Source: Bolinopsis microptera (lineage: Eukaryota > Ctenophora > Tentaculata > Lobata > Bolinopsidae). Taken from it: a stretch of DNA of 64,000 bases. The stretch spans positions 15,970,983 through 16,034,982 of the forward strand of contig NC_087077.1 of NCBI RefSeq assembly GCF_026151205.1, given 5' to 3'. This document shows positions 1 through 10,127 of this stretch, one piece after another (the stretch's first letter is position 1; each line of letters opens with the position of its first letter). The notes beneath the pieces were generated by a model. It saw only the letters and a list, made by a program, of their open reading frames with translations, made no database searches and was not told where the DNA came from. The position numbers and the translations under genes are program-made.

Positions 1-239
1 ACTGCATAACTATTATAAATTAAGCACCCTACAATTTTAAAGATTAAACAAATTGTGAGAAGAAGGGGTAGATTGGGTTGATTGGGGAAGATGTTAATTA
101 TTGATTTTCGGGTCGTTATCAACATTCTGGAACGTGCAAAAATGCCTCAGGCTTCCTTTAAATATTACAATCTAAATTTCTTTCCTGTAGCTGCTTGAAT
201 TTATTTTAGATTTGACTGTTGTGAATGGGTCATGGAAAA

Positions 240-320
240 GTTACCTTGGGACCCCAGGCTATTATGTTCATTAACAAATAAAGATTTGGCGGAATGACAG
301 GCTGAGCGCAGCCCAGTAAT
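240..320 (+). repeat. Dispersed repeat A, left-end copy
   Basis: This stretch shares the blocks GGCGGAATGACAGGCTGAGC and GCCCAGTAA, and a preceding 'ctattatgttca', with 61740-61821 (same orientation) and with 60848-60926 and 60936-61012 (opposite orientation). It has no coding capacity. It is part of a composite GC-rich repeat family found at both ends of the window. Confidence 0.75.
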
Positions 321-632
321 GGAAAAGGAGTTCTCTCAAGAACATTGCTGTTTTTTTTCCTAAATAGACTCATAAAAGTAAATAAATAAATATACAAGCC
401 TCCCTAGTAAAACTTTAAAACCACTGGTTCACACTTCAAAATTGAAATACCTACGTGGCATGTCATGGACCTTTTTTCGATGTTTTATGTTAATGTTCAG
501 TGCAATAAGAAAGAGAGACAAAATTAAAGTAAAACAAAATTAAAGTAAAACAAAATTTGTTGACAAATTCTTTTATGGGAGTTATAGTTATGGCTTAAAG
601 CTGTTTTAGTCACGTGACAGGCTAATAAAACC

Positions 633-1402
633 GTTGTAGGTTTACAACCTACCAGGACGCGCGCCGAGTTGGAACAGATATTTTACGAGTATCACCCGAT
701 AAATAAAACCAAAATCACGTGATAATTTTTCGGCCGCGGCGAGCGAATTCAGTAAGAGCTCAAAAACTGTGAAATTTCTCGCTAACGGTTTGTATTCTTT
801 GCATGGATGAATTAGTACTCTGTCGTTGTAGCCGGATGCGTTTTGTGCTAGATCGGCGAGATGCGCTTACTGTGGCCGCGCGAGCTGCCATGAATTGACA
901 TCGTCAATTACTCTGTCGGCATAATAATACTATCTTACTATATATAAGCGAGACGATATATATATATATATATATCTATATATATATATTATTATATATA
1001 TTTATCTGTGCCATTTTATGACATCCACGCATCAAATTTAACGCGAATTTCTGCAAAAACCGTAAAAAGATATACAACTGAAACTTTTTGACTGGGTCAA
1101 ATGCTTTAATGCCTCCTAAATCAGCATGAAAAAATAAAAACTTGGCCAGAAAATAGGAGTTTTAGATGCCCAAAAATTTGGTACCCCACGTGGGTGTCAA
1201 ACACGCGATTAAATACAAAATAGGTAATAATTTGTTTTAGGTTCTTGAGTCTTCTTGACACCATTTTAGGGAGTTCGACGGGGTTCCTGCTAGTACATTA
1301 ACGGTGATACTCGTAAAATATCTCTGATCCCTATATATATTATTCAGGACCATCGACGAGTCCAACTCGGCGCGCGTCCTGGTAGGTTGTAAACCTACAA
1401 CT
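633..1402. mobile_element. Inverted-repeat element of the GC-rich repeat family
   Basis: The left end (633-673) carries a block of about 35 bases that includes ACCAGGACGCGCGCCGAGTT. Its reverse complement lies at 1352-1402. A second, nested inverted pair follows: TATTTTACGAGTATCACC near 680-697 and its reverse complement near 1302-1322. This is the layout of a non-autonomous DNA element or foldback of about 770 bases. No transposase is encoded and no convincing target duplication was found. The same terminal blocks recur singly at 60465-60510, 61400-61430, 61855-62035 and 62280-62500. Confidence 0.65.
956..1005. repeat. TA-rich microsatellite
   Basis: Near-pure alternating TA of about 50 bases, with a few TC and TTA interruptions, inside the inverted-repeat element. 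Confidence 0.9.
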
Positions 1403-2027
1403 ATACATGAAACTTCAAACTTAAGACTTGTATTACTAAATTTCGCGAAATGTATTTTTGATTGTTTTATGCACACGGAGCAAATATTTCAAATTCAATC
1501 AATGTAAAATAAAAAAACAAATTTTAGGAAAACAAATTTAAATTTTGGTTATTTATTAATAACAATCAAAATTATCATTCCATAAAAAAATAAAAGCCGG
1601 CGTTATTTGACTGCCTCAGTAAGGTGAATAATAAAAAATAACGAGTTATCAGCGTTTTATAGTATATACAATACGGAGCCAGGTCAAGCATATTTTACAC
1701 AAAATTTAATTTTGAGAACATTTTATGTTTTGAATTGTTACATGTTACCATTTGCCGCTTCAACACGCAAATTAATATTTTTGCTACACAGCCATTCGAA
1801 AAAAATTTTTCATGCTCTGCTTTGCAAAGAAAAAATAAATTCAAAGTTTGTTTCTAGAACTCGCCAATGGCCAATGCATTGTAGCGCGATGCGTTACTGG
1901 TCCGCGCCGCGCACCTAATTATGCTTCTCGCAACCAACCTCGCTTGTATCACGTTGTGTCACCCACGGTCGTTTCACTGTATCGTTCTAACGGATACAGG
2001 GGGAGCCGCGCACTCCGTGCGCGGCGG

Positions 2028-2085
2028 GTCATACAACGTATGACAATACAACGTATGACAATACAACGTATGACAATACAATTAA
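2028..2085. repeat. 15-bp tandem repeat within a GC-rich repeat
   Basis: Three to four copies of a unit containing ATACAACGTATGACA. The same ATACAACGTATG block occurs at about 61196-61208 within the right-end repeat cluster, next to a related TATCACGT(T/C)GTG block. This ties the two window ends to one repeat family. Confidence 0.7.
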
Positions 2086-3139
2086 ATACAACGTCTAATA
2101 TTCTTTTACCAATTACACGACACTTATATAACTCTGAAAAGCTGAATATATTACAACCTGAACGTGATTTTCCTTAACTTTTTAAAATTTTCAAAAATTA
2201 TTAAGTTGCTTTTTTTATTATTTTTTAATTTAAATTTTTTAAATGAGGGTTGGCCTGGTTGGCCCAAGAGAGGATAGATTATGAAAATGCTTTGTCTACC
2301 TCGGGGGTATGGCAGTCCGGTGGTAGGATGCCGGTGAATCAAGATGTGTAATAAATAAAATCAAAAAGTATAGGGCACTCGTTTGAAATGATTTGTCTTT
2401 GCTGCAACAATATGATCCTGCATCAGTCAGGGTCGGTACCTACATCCAGCATACACAGGATTCTATCAAGAAACATTGGCAGGTAAGAAAAAAGGACCGC
2501 CAGTGTTGCACTTTTGTATCTGACCATTTAAACACTGTGGGTCTTAGAAAATGTATACACTGTAATACAAATATTGAGAGTCTCTTTGTTGAAACCACAG
2601 ATAGCGCAGCTGCAATATTGTTCATGGAGTCATCTCCGACCCTAAATGGCTGCTTTGATAGCTTTTGTGAAACCTTGAATTACTTGCAAAGCAGCTAAAT
2701 GGGAAAAACTGTCAATTTGTTGGGTGCCTTTAACTCAACATATTAATTTATCTACCAGTTCCCAGCTCTCTTTGAGGAGACTTTATTCAGAAATGGCTTT
2801 TTACCCGACTATCTCCATTGCAACCATTTTCGTCAAAACTGTAAAAGTTCCTGCATCGATAACATTTTAACAAAATAAAAATTGAGGAATTAGTTTATCA
2901 GGTGTTATTGAAGAACGCTTGGTTGAGCATGCCCTATATTAACCTTCACTTCAGTAGAGACCCTCCGCAAGACGAGGCCTCAGAAACATGTCCGCTATTA
3001 TGATTACTCAAGTTCCAAATTAAAGCTTTGTATCTGAACTTGAGGTGAGGGTAAACCATCTCACGCCTTCACACAAAAATTTGTTGAGTTCACGGCATGT
3101 TTTGACCAGGACACTTGAAAACCTGCTAACTGGAGGTAC

Positions 3140-3530
3140 CAAAAGTGACAAAAAGAACTCCCAAACTTAACCCATGGATTACAGAAGTATCATCCAGTCT
3201 GTAGAAAGAAAGCCTGAACTGGTAAGGAGTGGTCTGACACGTTACTAATAAGAACCCTGGTGTAATTTCTTGCTCTACAAGTATTAGTGATTATCGTGGA
3301 TGCTCAAAGCTATCATTAAAGCTGCTCAACCTTTGGCATTAATGTAACGAAATCGTATACAACTGTGGAAAAACAGCAAGAAAACCGGCCATATTATTAA
3401 CGAACTCAGGGGCCAAAAGAAGAGGCAAACCAAGCCCCATTATCATTGATACCAAAGATGAGTTGATAGAAGCGCAATTGCTAATGATTCAATGCTTGTT
3501 TTGTCTCTATTGCACAACGCAGCATGGAGC
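3140..3530 (+). pseudogene. Decayed non-LTR reverse transcriptase fragment
   Basis: Conceptual translation across several frames gives KLNPWIT (about 3160-3185) followed, after a gap, by KKTGHIINELRGQKKRQTKP (about 3375-3435). These match the inter-domain segment between endonuclease and reverse transcriptase of jockey/CR1-type LINEs, where a PWIT-like motif precedes a conserved KTW-IIN-LRG-K block. The frames are interrupted by stops and indels, so this is an old relic. Basis: motif resemblance only. Confidence 0.5.
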
Positions 3531-3599
3531 ACTGCACTCAGCCTGCTGCAATAAATGGGGACGCTGAAACCACTTATTTCATCTACAAGCAGATTATCA

Positions 3600-3925
3600 T
3601 TCCAGGCATTGCTAAAGTGATTTCTAGCTTTATGGAAACCTTTTTTTATCAAACTACCCCGGTCCAGCATTTCAGTGTTAACTTTTACAAGCCATTCGGC
3701 GTGAAGTGGTTTTATCTTAAACAACTTAACCCTTATCATACTGGGGGTGGGTTGATTCCCTTAACATCACGTGGAGCTTTCCTAGCACTGTTTCATTACC
3801 TCCCCCGAGTAATATGAACTATAGCAACGTCGGACAATGTCCTTGGCAACACGATTTACTGTAATATCTAGAGGCTGGAACAAGTTTGTCATGTTGGCGG
3901 GGACTAGTTCATGAACTATGTTGTT
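3600..3925 (-). pseudogene. Decayed pogo/Tigger-type DDE transposase fragment
   Basis: Two minus-strand frames together show the conserved end of DDE_1-family transposases: LVPANMTNLFQPLDITVN (about 3870-3917), then a D-region and CYSSYYSGEV, then after a frame change KIKPLHAEWLV (about 3685-3718). In the family the P-N-T--QP-D block precedes the last catalytic acidic residue, and the LHA-W segment is a typical C-terminal element. Only about 100 residues remain and the frame is broken. It lies convergent with the LINE relic just upstream. Confidence 0.65.
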
Positions 3926-5477
3926 GAGTGCCATAATTTCGTTGACTTTTTTCCGCCAAGTGACCCTTGAAAACATCATATAATAGTAGTGGTAGTAGTA
4001 GAGTTTTCTGTGCCTCCGGCAGACCAAGGAGAACCTTTCCGTCGTTAACTTACGGCACAATAAAGTTCTCAAAGTTGTCATATTCTGGACAGAAAGTTCG
4101 AAATGGAAAAATTTCAACGGACTTTAACTTGGACGGACATTAATTGAACGGACTTTATTTGAACGGACATTAAGATGAACGCTAGGGCCTCCAGCGTTCA
4201 AGTAATTTCCGTCCAAATAAGGTCCGAAAAGGTATACTTATATACTGATAGGCCCGCTTCCATGCAGCGTTTGACTTGTTTTGGATAAGAGATATCATCT
4301 AATACCGGCTTTTAAGATCTCTCGAGACTCCCTCTTGATCCCTCTTGATATTTTCAATAGATGCCCGTAATCTAGCATCACCCTTCACCCAGGCTATGAC
4401 GTCCACAAGATTAAATCCATCCACATTCCACAGAGGACAAGAACTGCTTTCTCTTCGGTCCGTGGAGGGGTCCTGGTTTATCCCTTCTAACTATTTATGC
4501 TCTTTACTGTATCTTATTGTATCCCACATTGTTATATTTCATATCAGTATTCGGCTCAGTAGTCTTTAGTCCGGGCTTTGCCACGGCTTTTTAGCTTAGG
4601 TAGGTCAGACCTAAACATATATAAACGTGTAAGAGAGCTCATTCCCTCAAAGAATCAGGTGTTGTGTTTCCTCAGCGTTACCGCCACTTTTTTAGGGGCA
4701 TACCTTAACAACAATATTGTTCCTACATTATTAGTGTTTTGACGTAGAAGAAAGCTCACTTCTTAATCTTTCCTCGTTTCCTCAGCGTCATTTTCTGAGG
4801 GTCCCTCAGAGGGACATACTTAAACAACAATACTGTTACTACATCATTAATGTTTAAATTGCAAATTTCGGTAGGTTGAACATCCTTTGATAGATCTGTC
4901 AACAAATTCAAAATATAAAGAGACAGATCTTCACTATTTAACCATATAAGGTTAGAACAATTCTTGGAGTTGACCTGTTTGATAAATTTGATATCCTAAC
5001 AAAGGTCTTCGTCCCACACCACGACTTTTTAATCAAATCAATTTGATGAAGTCACAGGGAAATGTCAGTTCATAACCTCAGTAATAAATGTGAGAGAAGG
5101 AACTATCTTTCCTTTTGGAATCACCATATGAGGGTGAGACTTGAGATTATGATCTGAAACATATCATTATATCATATTGCCTACCACGAAGCTGTATGAA
5201 ATTGACAGTGAAGGATTCTGTTTAGTTGACAATAAATTAGCCATTCTCAAATTCTAAAAATTGTTTATCAATTTTATGAGTTTCATAAAGACTTCCCAGT
5301 TCCCATGCTTTCTGAGAAAGATGCATCTTCAGCACTGTACAATTTATGTGTACATTACTTTGTAACTTCAAAACCCAGTCCCTCCCATCAAAATAAAACG
5401 CACAAATTATTCTTCATATAACAGCAAATAAGCAAATACAACAAAGCAAATACCAACCGGCAAAGCTACACACAAAA

Positions 5478-7532
5478 TCAACACAAACATTGACAAGCTA
5501 ATGCAGGAAGACTCCTTTCACAACACAGTAAACCCAACAGTAGCCCGATAGGATCCTGGATAAACCGGAGATCAATACTATCTGGCGGAATGTTATACCG
5601 TACAAACACTCCCCCACAGAGAGAGTGTTTGTAGATTATCCTACCGAGCACTGCTGAGTAGAATGGGCTGTCAAATTCGACATAACAACGTTCTTCCCCA
5701 CGGACAATCGCTTGCAATATTTATTCTACAATTCTAAAATTTATTCTACATAAATCCGACTAATGAGGTTCAGTTTGATTAACCATGTATTAGTCAGCAT
5801 CTGTAATCATTGTCATAAGTTGTAAAGACCCGATTTCAGATTGTCTGGTCTGATGGAGTGACAGATCAGTGGGCCTAGTTTAATAATTGACAGATTAACT
5901 TACCCTTATTCGGAATATTCATCAGAATTACATAAAATGAAATCTTTTATCATAATATTTCATAATATCAAATATTTGCAGAATTACGTAAAATGTAATT
6001 TTGTATCATAATATTTCATAATACTTCGTTTTTGCATTTACCGAAATTTTGCACAAATCTTTTGCACAAATCTTTTAATAACACTGGCTGTGAAGCAAAC
6101 CACTCACAGAGTATTGTTAAATTTAACACCGTAACAAAAAAGAAACATCAAACAATCAAAACATGGAAGCCGTGTGGGGCTCACTTTCGCGAGAGCGTTT
6201 CCCGGAAGCATTGTTTTCGACAACGTAACGTTTTAAGGGGTGCAGGGGGTTCACATTCGATTGCTCGAAATGTAGGCACTTGGTAAGCATAGCTACAGCT
6301 AGTAAGTCATATCCAGGGTCCAGGGGAACTTCTTTGGGGGAACTTGGGCCATTACTACAACTTGATTTGGAGTTGGAGTCAGTGTCAATGGGGATCTTTC
6401 TCGAGATTGTGTCTAGTCCTTTTCTGTAGCAGTCCAGCAGGGGTTTAGTTAGGGAGAGGACAAGTTTCTGCGCTCTAGTCGGGGCCTTGCGACACTTGTG
6501 GAGTTTCTTACTCTTTACTCGGATGTACTTCTTTTCTTTTTTGGGGTAGACGAAGCGATATGTCACTGGTTTCTTCTTTATGTCCACAGTGCTGGGCAAA
6601 GTGGGAGGGGGCAGGATAGGACTGGGAAGGATTGGATGTGCCGCCATTTGATGTGCCGCCAGAGGGTGTGCTGCCAGAGGGTGTGCCGCCAGAGTTGTAT
6701 GGGGATTAGCCGCCATGGCGTGATGAGCTGCCGTCAGAGGTATGGTTGCCATAGCAGCTGCTGCCGTCAAAGGAATGGTTGCCATAGCAGCTGCCGTCAG
6801 AGGAATGGTTGCCATAGCAGCTGCTGTCAGTGGGATTGTAGCCATAGCGTGAGCCGGTCTTGGTTTCTGTATCAGGTATTCTCCAGCTCTTGTTTTGGGC
6901 GGAGCTAATCCAGATAATCTAGGTGGAGCTATGTCACAGTCAGGGATCACCCGTGGTAAGATGTCCGGGGCGACGGTGCTGAAGTTAGTAGCTCGGGGGT
7001 ACCCGAAGGTGCGGGGTTGACTGTACGGTCTGGATCCAGCCATGGTCATTGCCGGGGGGTTGTAGTTGTAGTCCATATTGTAAGCAGCACTCCACGTAAT
7101 CTTGCTCTCCAGGGGACGTTTAGGAGGTCTAATGAAGGGGGCAGCAACTTCTTTGTGTTGAAGGATTGGTAGAAGGGGATTGCAGGTGGTGGGGTAGAGC
7201 CCGCTGTAGAGACCTGAGTGCCAGCTATCTACTGGGTTGCAGCAGGGGATACAGCATGGTATGACTGGTAGTGGTAGTGGTGTGTAAGGTAGAGGAGGGT
7301 AGGGTATGAAGGAGGGTTCTGTCAGGGCCAGTGGAGGGTACATGTTCCTCGTAGTAGACATGATGCAGTCTCCTGAGATAAGTCCTTCCAAGATGGCATC
7401 ACTCACGAAGCGCTTCTCGAAGGGTGCAGACTTAACGGGGAGGCTCCCTACGAACTCCTCAAGGTTGAAGTTCTCCTTTCCGTCTCCGGTATTTGGGGGT
7501 AAAGTGTCCATGAAGCTGTTGGGCCTGAACAT
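5478..7532 (-). CDS. Unrecognised proline-rich basic protein, two coding exons
   Basis: I do not recognise this protein. The main exon is 6185-7540 and the ATG chosen is 7530-7532, because the acceptor (ctttctttcag, at 7541-7550) lies just upstream and makes the longer open frame intronic. A donor (GAAA|gtgagc) at 6184 and an acceptor (attgcaag|CG) at 5711 are phase-compatible, so a terminal exon 5478-5710 is proposed, giving about 526 residues. If unspliced, the frame stops at 6156. Visible features: a Pro/Tyr/Leu-rich N-terminal half, four AMATIPLTAA-type repeats followed by AAHPL repeats, a Lys/Arg-rich patch (KKEKKYIRVKSKK) suggesting nuclear or nucleic-acid association, and a hydrophobic segment DLLAVAMLTKCL. 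The proposed last exon encodes a non-repetitive, compact-looking segment. A regulatory or nuclear role is a guess. Confidence 0.5.
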
Positions 7533-7725
7533 TGCGATTTCTGAAAGAAAGTTTTCGTTACCTACCACGAAGTTTTATAGTATTTTAAATATCGAAATCT
7601 GTTACCTACCACGAAGCAAGGATTTTTTTGATTTGATTTTAAATAATTCTTTAAAATTTGAACAATATGCACTTATAGAAATAATAATGATTGCATAATA
7701 TATTAATATATTCAATAATATTTAC

Positions 7726-7800
7726 CTTGAAAAGAGAGTTGTCTGTTCAAAAATGTGCTGCAGGCGATTTGCGTGCGGGTATCTTTATCGTATAATCAGC
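7726..7800 (-). other. Probable 5' non-coding exon of the proline-rich protein gene
   Basis: On the minus strand, CAAG|gtaaatatt forms a donor at 7725-7726. The next good acceptor is at 7541, just 8 bases before the ATG of the proline-rich protein. The upstream limit of the exon is not defined by the sequence. The intron contains two copies of GTTACCTACCACGAAG (7556-7571 and 7602-7617). Confidence 0.4.
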
Positions 7801-10127
7801 GACTAAAGGTGAAATCAATAAAATTAGTATTACATTTATTTTTTCTGTATTACTATTATTAAAATGTTTAGTCAAAAAATTGTATGATCACACAATAATT
7901 GCAAATTAGAAAAATTAATCATTAGGGTACGTTCACATAGTACGTCAGGCCATTTCATACCGCCTTCGTCGACGTAATATGTTAACCTATCCTAACATAA
8001 AATGCTTCTGTTCAGAAAATGTTTCTGCTCAGAAAATGACTCTGTTCAGAAAATGACTCACCATTTAAGTATCTGAAATGTTCACCTCAGGGAATCCTTG
8101 ATTCCGAAGAAACTGTTGATTTGAGCACATTGAACAGCATACAAATATTTAGCTCAAGATGAAAACCAAAACGGTTCGTCAAAAAAATTGCTCGACACAG
8201 AAAATAATTTGCCAAAGAAAATTGCTCAACATAAAATTGCTCAACACAAAAATCATTTGATGAAAATCAAAATAATATTCGACACAGATGTTGTTCGCCA
8301 CAGATAGAAATGTGTCAGCACATGGAAATGTCCACACATAGAATCATGCCCGCAGAATCACATGTAACGCAGAATCACATGTAAGGTGGACTACATCTAG
8401 TCACTAAAATAGTCACTAGTCATTACTAGTCACTAGTCACTAGTCATCACTAGGACTATGGTCTCAAGATTTCCTTGGACCTCATAGAAATCTCATCACC
8501 ACAGAAAATTGTGTTCAGCACAAATTGCAAATATTTTCCACCACAGAAAATTGCTCACCCGTAGAATCGTGTAAAATGTTTTGTATAGTTTCAAATATTC
8601 GTTGGGCAGCATGTGGCTCGGATTTCAAATTATCCAATTTGAAACAGCAGAACTCTTGTTTAGTTTACACAGATGGGGTCGAACTGGAGATAGCAAGGTT
8701 CCTCAACTTGAAGAGTTGTGATCCTAATTCAGAGTTATTGATTTTAAAGCAAGTTAACGAAACGAACGGAATTAGAACTTTAATCGATACTGATAGTCTA
8801 AGAGCATTACCAGACTAATATTACCAGACTAATATTACCAGACTAATATTTTTTGAAAACCGAAATATTTATTAAACTAGTTTAGATAAAATTGAATCAT
8901 AAAATCAACATCCATTTGCATTTTTTCCTGATTAATTTTTTAAATGACCCTAAAAGACATATTTCGTAATTTTTCCAACATAGATCAAAGCATTTCAAAA
9001 AATTTTGAAAATTGGTTTTTAAATACGGTAAAGAAATTATTTATAACAAAAATAGTGAAATATAATTTAAGCTAATTTTAAAACACATTTCAAAACTTGC
9101 TGAATTTTGTGCTCTAATGTCTAATGCCTATGAAATGGTATCTGTAATATGGACAGATATTTTGATTAAAATGAAATAATTTCATTTCCCCGCTTTTTAA
9201 ACGGTATTGGAACTATATCTGTTTAACATGGAAAAATTTATTTAAACTTGGCACTGGAACACGCAAACACTAAAAATATTAAACCTAATTTAATTAGATA
9301 AAGTTTAAAGAGCTAGCTGCCACTGCCAGTTGCCACACAGTGGAACTCTTGACCACTCGTGAACAACAAAGTTTCAAGAGGGCATAAATAATAATAATGA
9401 CTTTCAGTTCCGAGCCTCTATAAGTACTAGAATCATGTCCCGCGCCGCCACGCGTCAACATGGTTATAATCATTGAGCTGGCAGGTTGGAGATATAACGC
9501 TGATTCGTGTTGCTATGGTTACTGTAATTCAGCATGGGTGGCATAGCAAAACGTCAAGCGAGCTTGTAATTGTCGTTCGACACGGGATCAACCAGGTCTT
9601 TAATTTTTAAGAGTTTATGAACTTTGATGCGTTACAGGGTCGCGCCAGCGATTGATTTGAGTAACTAGGCAACCGATTTTACCGGGTCTTTAAAATTTTA
9701 AGAATTTATTAAATTTTGATGCGTTGCAGGGTAGCGCTGGTGATTGATTGCAGTTACTATAAGCAAAATTTTTAACCTGGCTTGGTTGACGTTGGATGAC
9801 GCGAGAATCCTACTCCCCTACAATTAGCAAAGTCTGCTTACTAGTTTTATAGTTGGAGCTAACCCGGCGGTCTGGCTAAAATAGTATCATGCTTTTATAT
9901 TTCTCGGACTTTGTCATCATCCTAGCTGATGGCGTTATCAGTTACTAATATGATTCCCGAACGCTTCTTAGGCCCCAGCTGAGTATTTATCGTATCGGGC
10001 ATATTTGCTTTCACTTTCAGGTCCACTCGTTCAGGTCACTGCGCAAATCTTTTTATTCTTGCAGCTATTATATTATTGCAATTTTCCAGTCTGCTTATAA
10101 ATGCTTTAACTTACCTTATTAATTTTA
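7801..10127. other. Intergenic stretch with low-complexity repeats
   Basis: No gene was identified. It holds degenerate short repeats: TTCAGAAAATG units at 8010-8060, TTGCTCA(A/C)CACA-type units at 8180-8280, TAGTCACTAG units at 8397-8455, and three copies of ACCAGACTAATATT at 8811-8850. A 97-codon open frame (8525-8818) follows a possible acceptor but shows no known motif. Related blocks recur at about 9590-9740 (TTTAAGA(G/A)TTTAT(G/T)AA followed by TTTGATGCGTT). Confidence 0.5.

Larger units (their letters stand above)
1..5477. other. Repeat-rich stretch without an intact gene
   Basis: No intact gene was found here. It contains a dispersed GC-rich repeat, an inverted-repeat element, a TA microsatellite and fossils of a LINE and a pogo-type transposase, each listed separately. 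Open frames at 1712-2177 and 2393-2698 have no recognisable motif and no good splice signals and were left out. An imprecise duplication of about 75 bases (4667-4740 and 4780-4855, sharing a TTTCCTCAGCGT core and an ACAACAATA block) lies in an otherwise featureless stretch from 4130 to 5477. Confidence 0.6.

Noticed and set aside
2393-2698. 101-codon ORF
   Set aside because: No recognisable motif or splice context, and it lies among transposon fossils. Coding status is unsupported.
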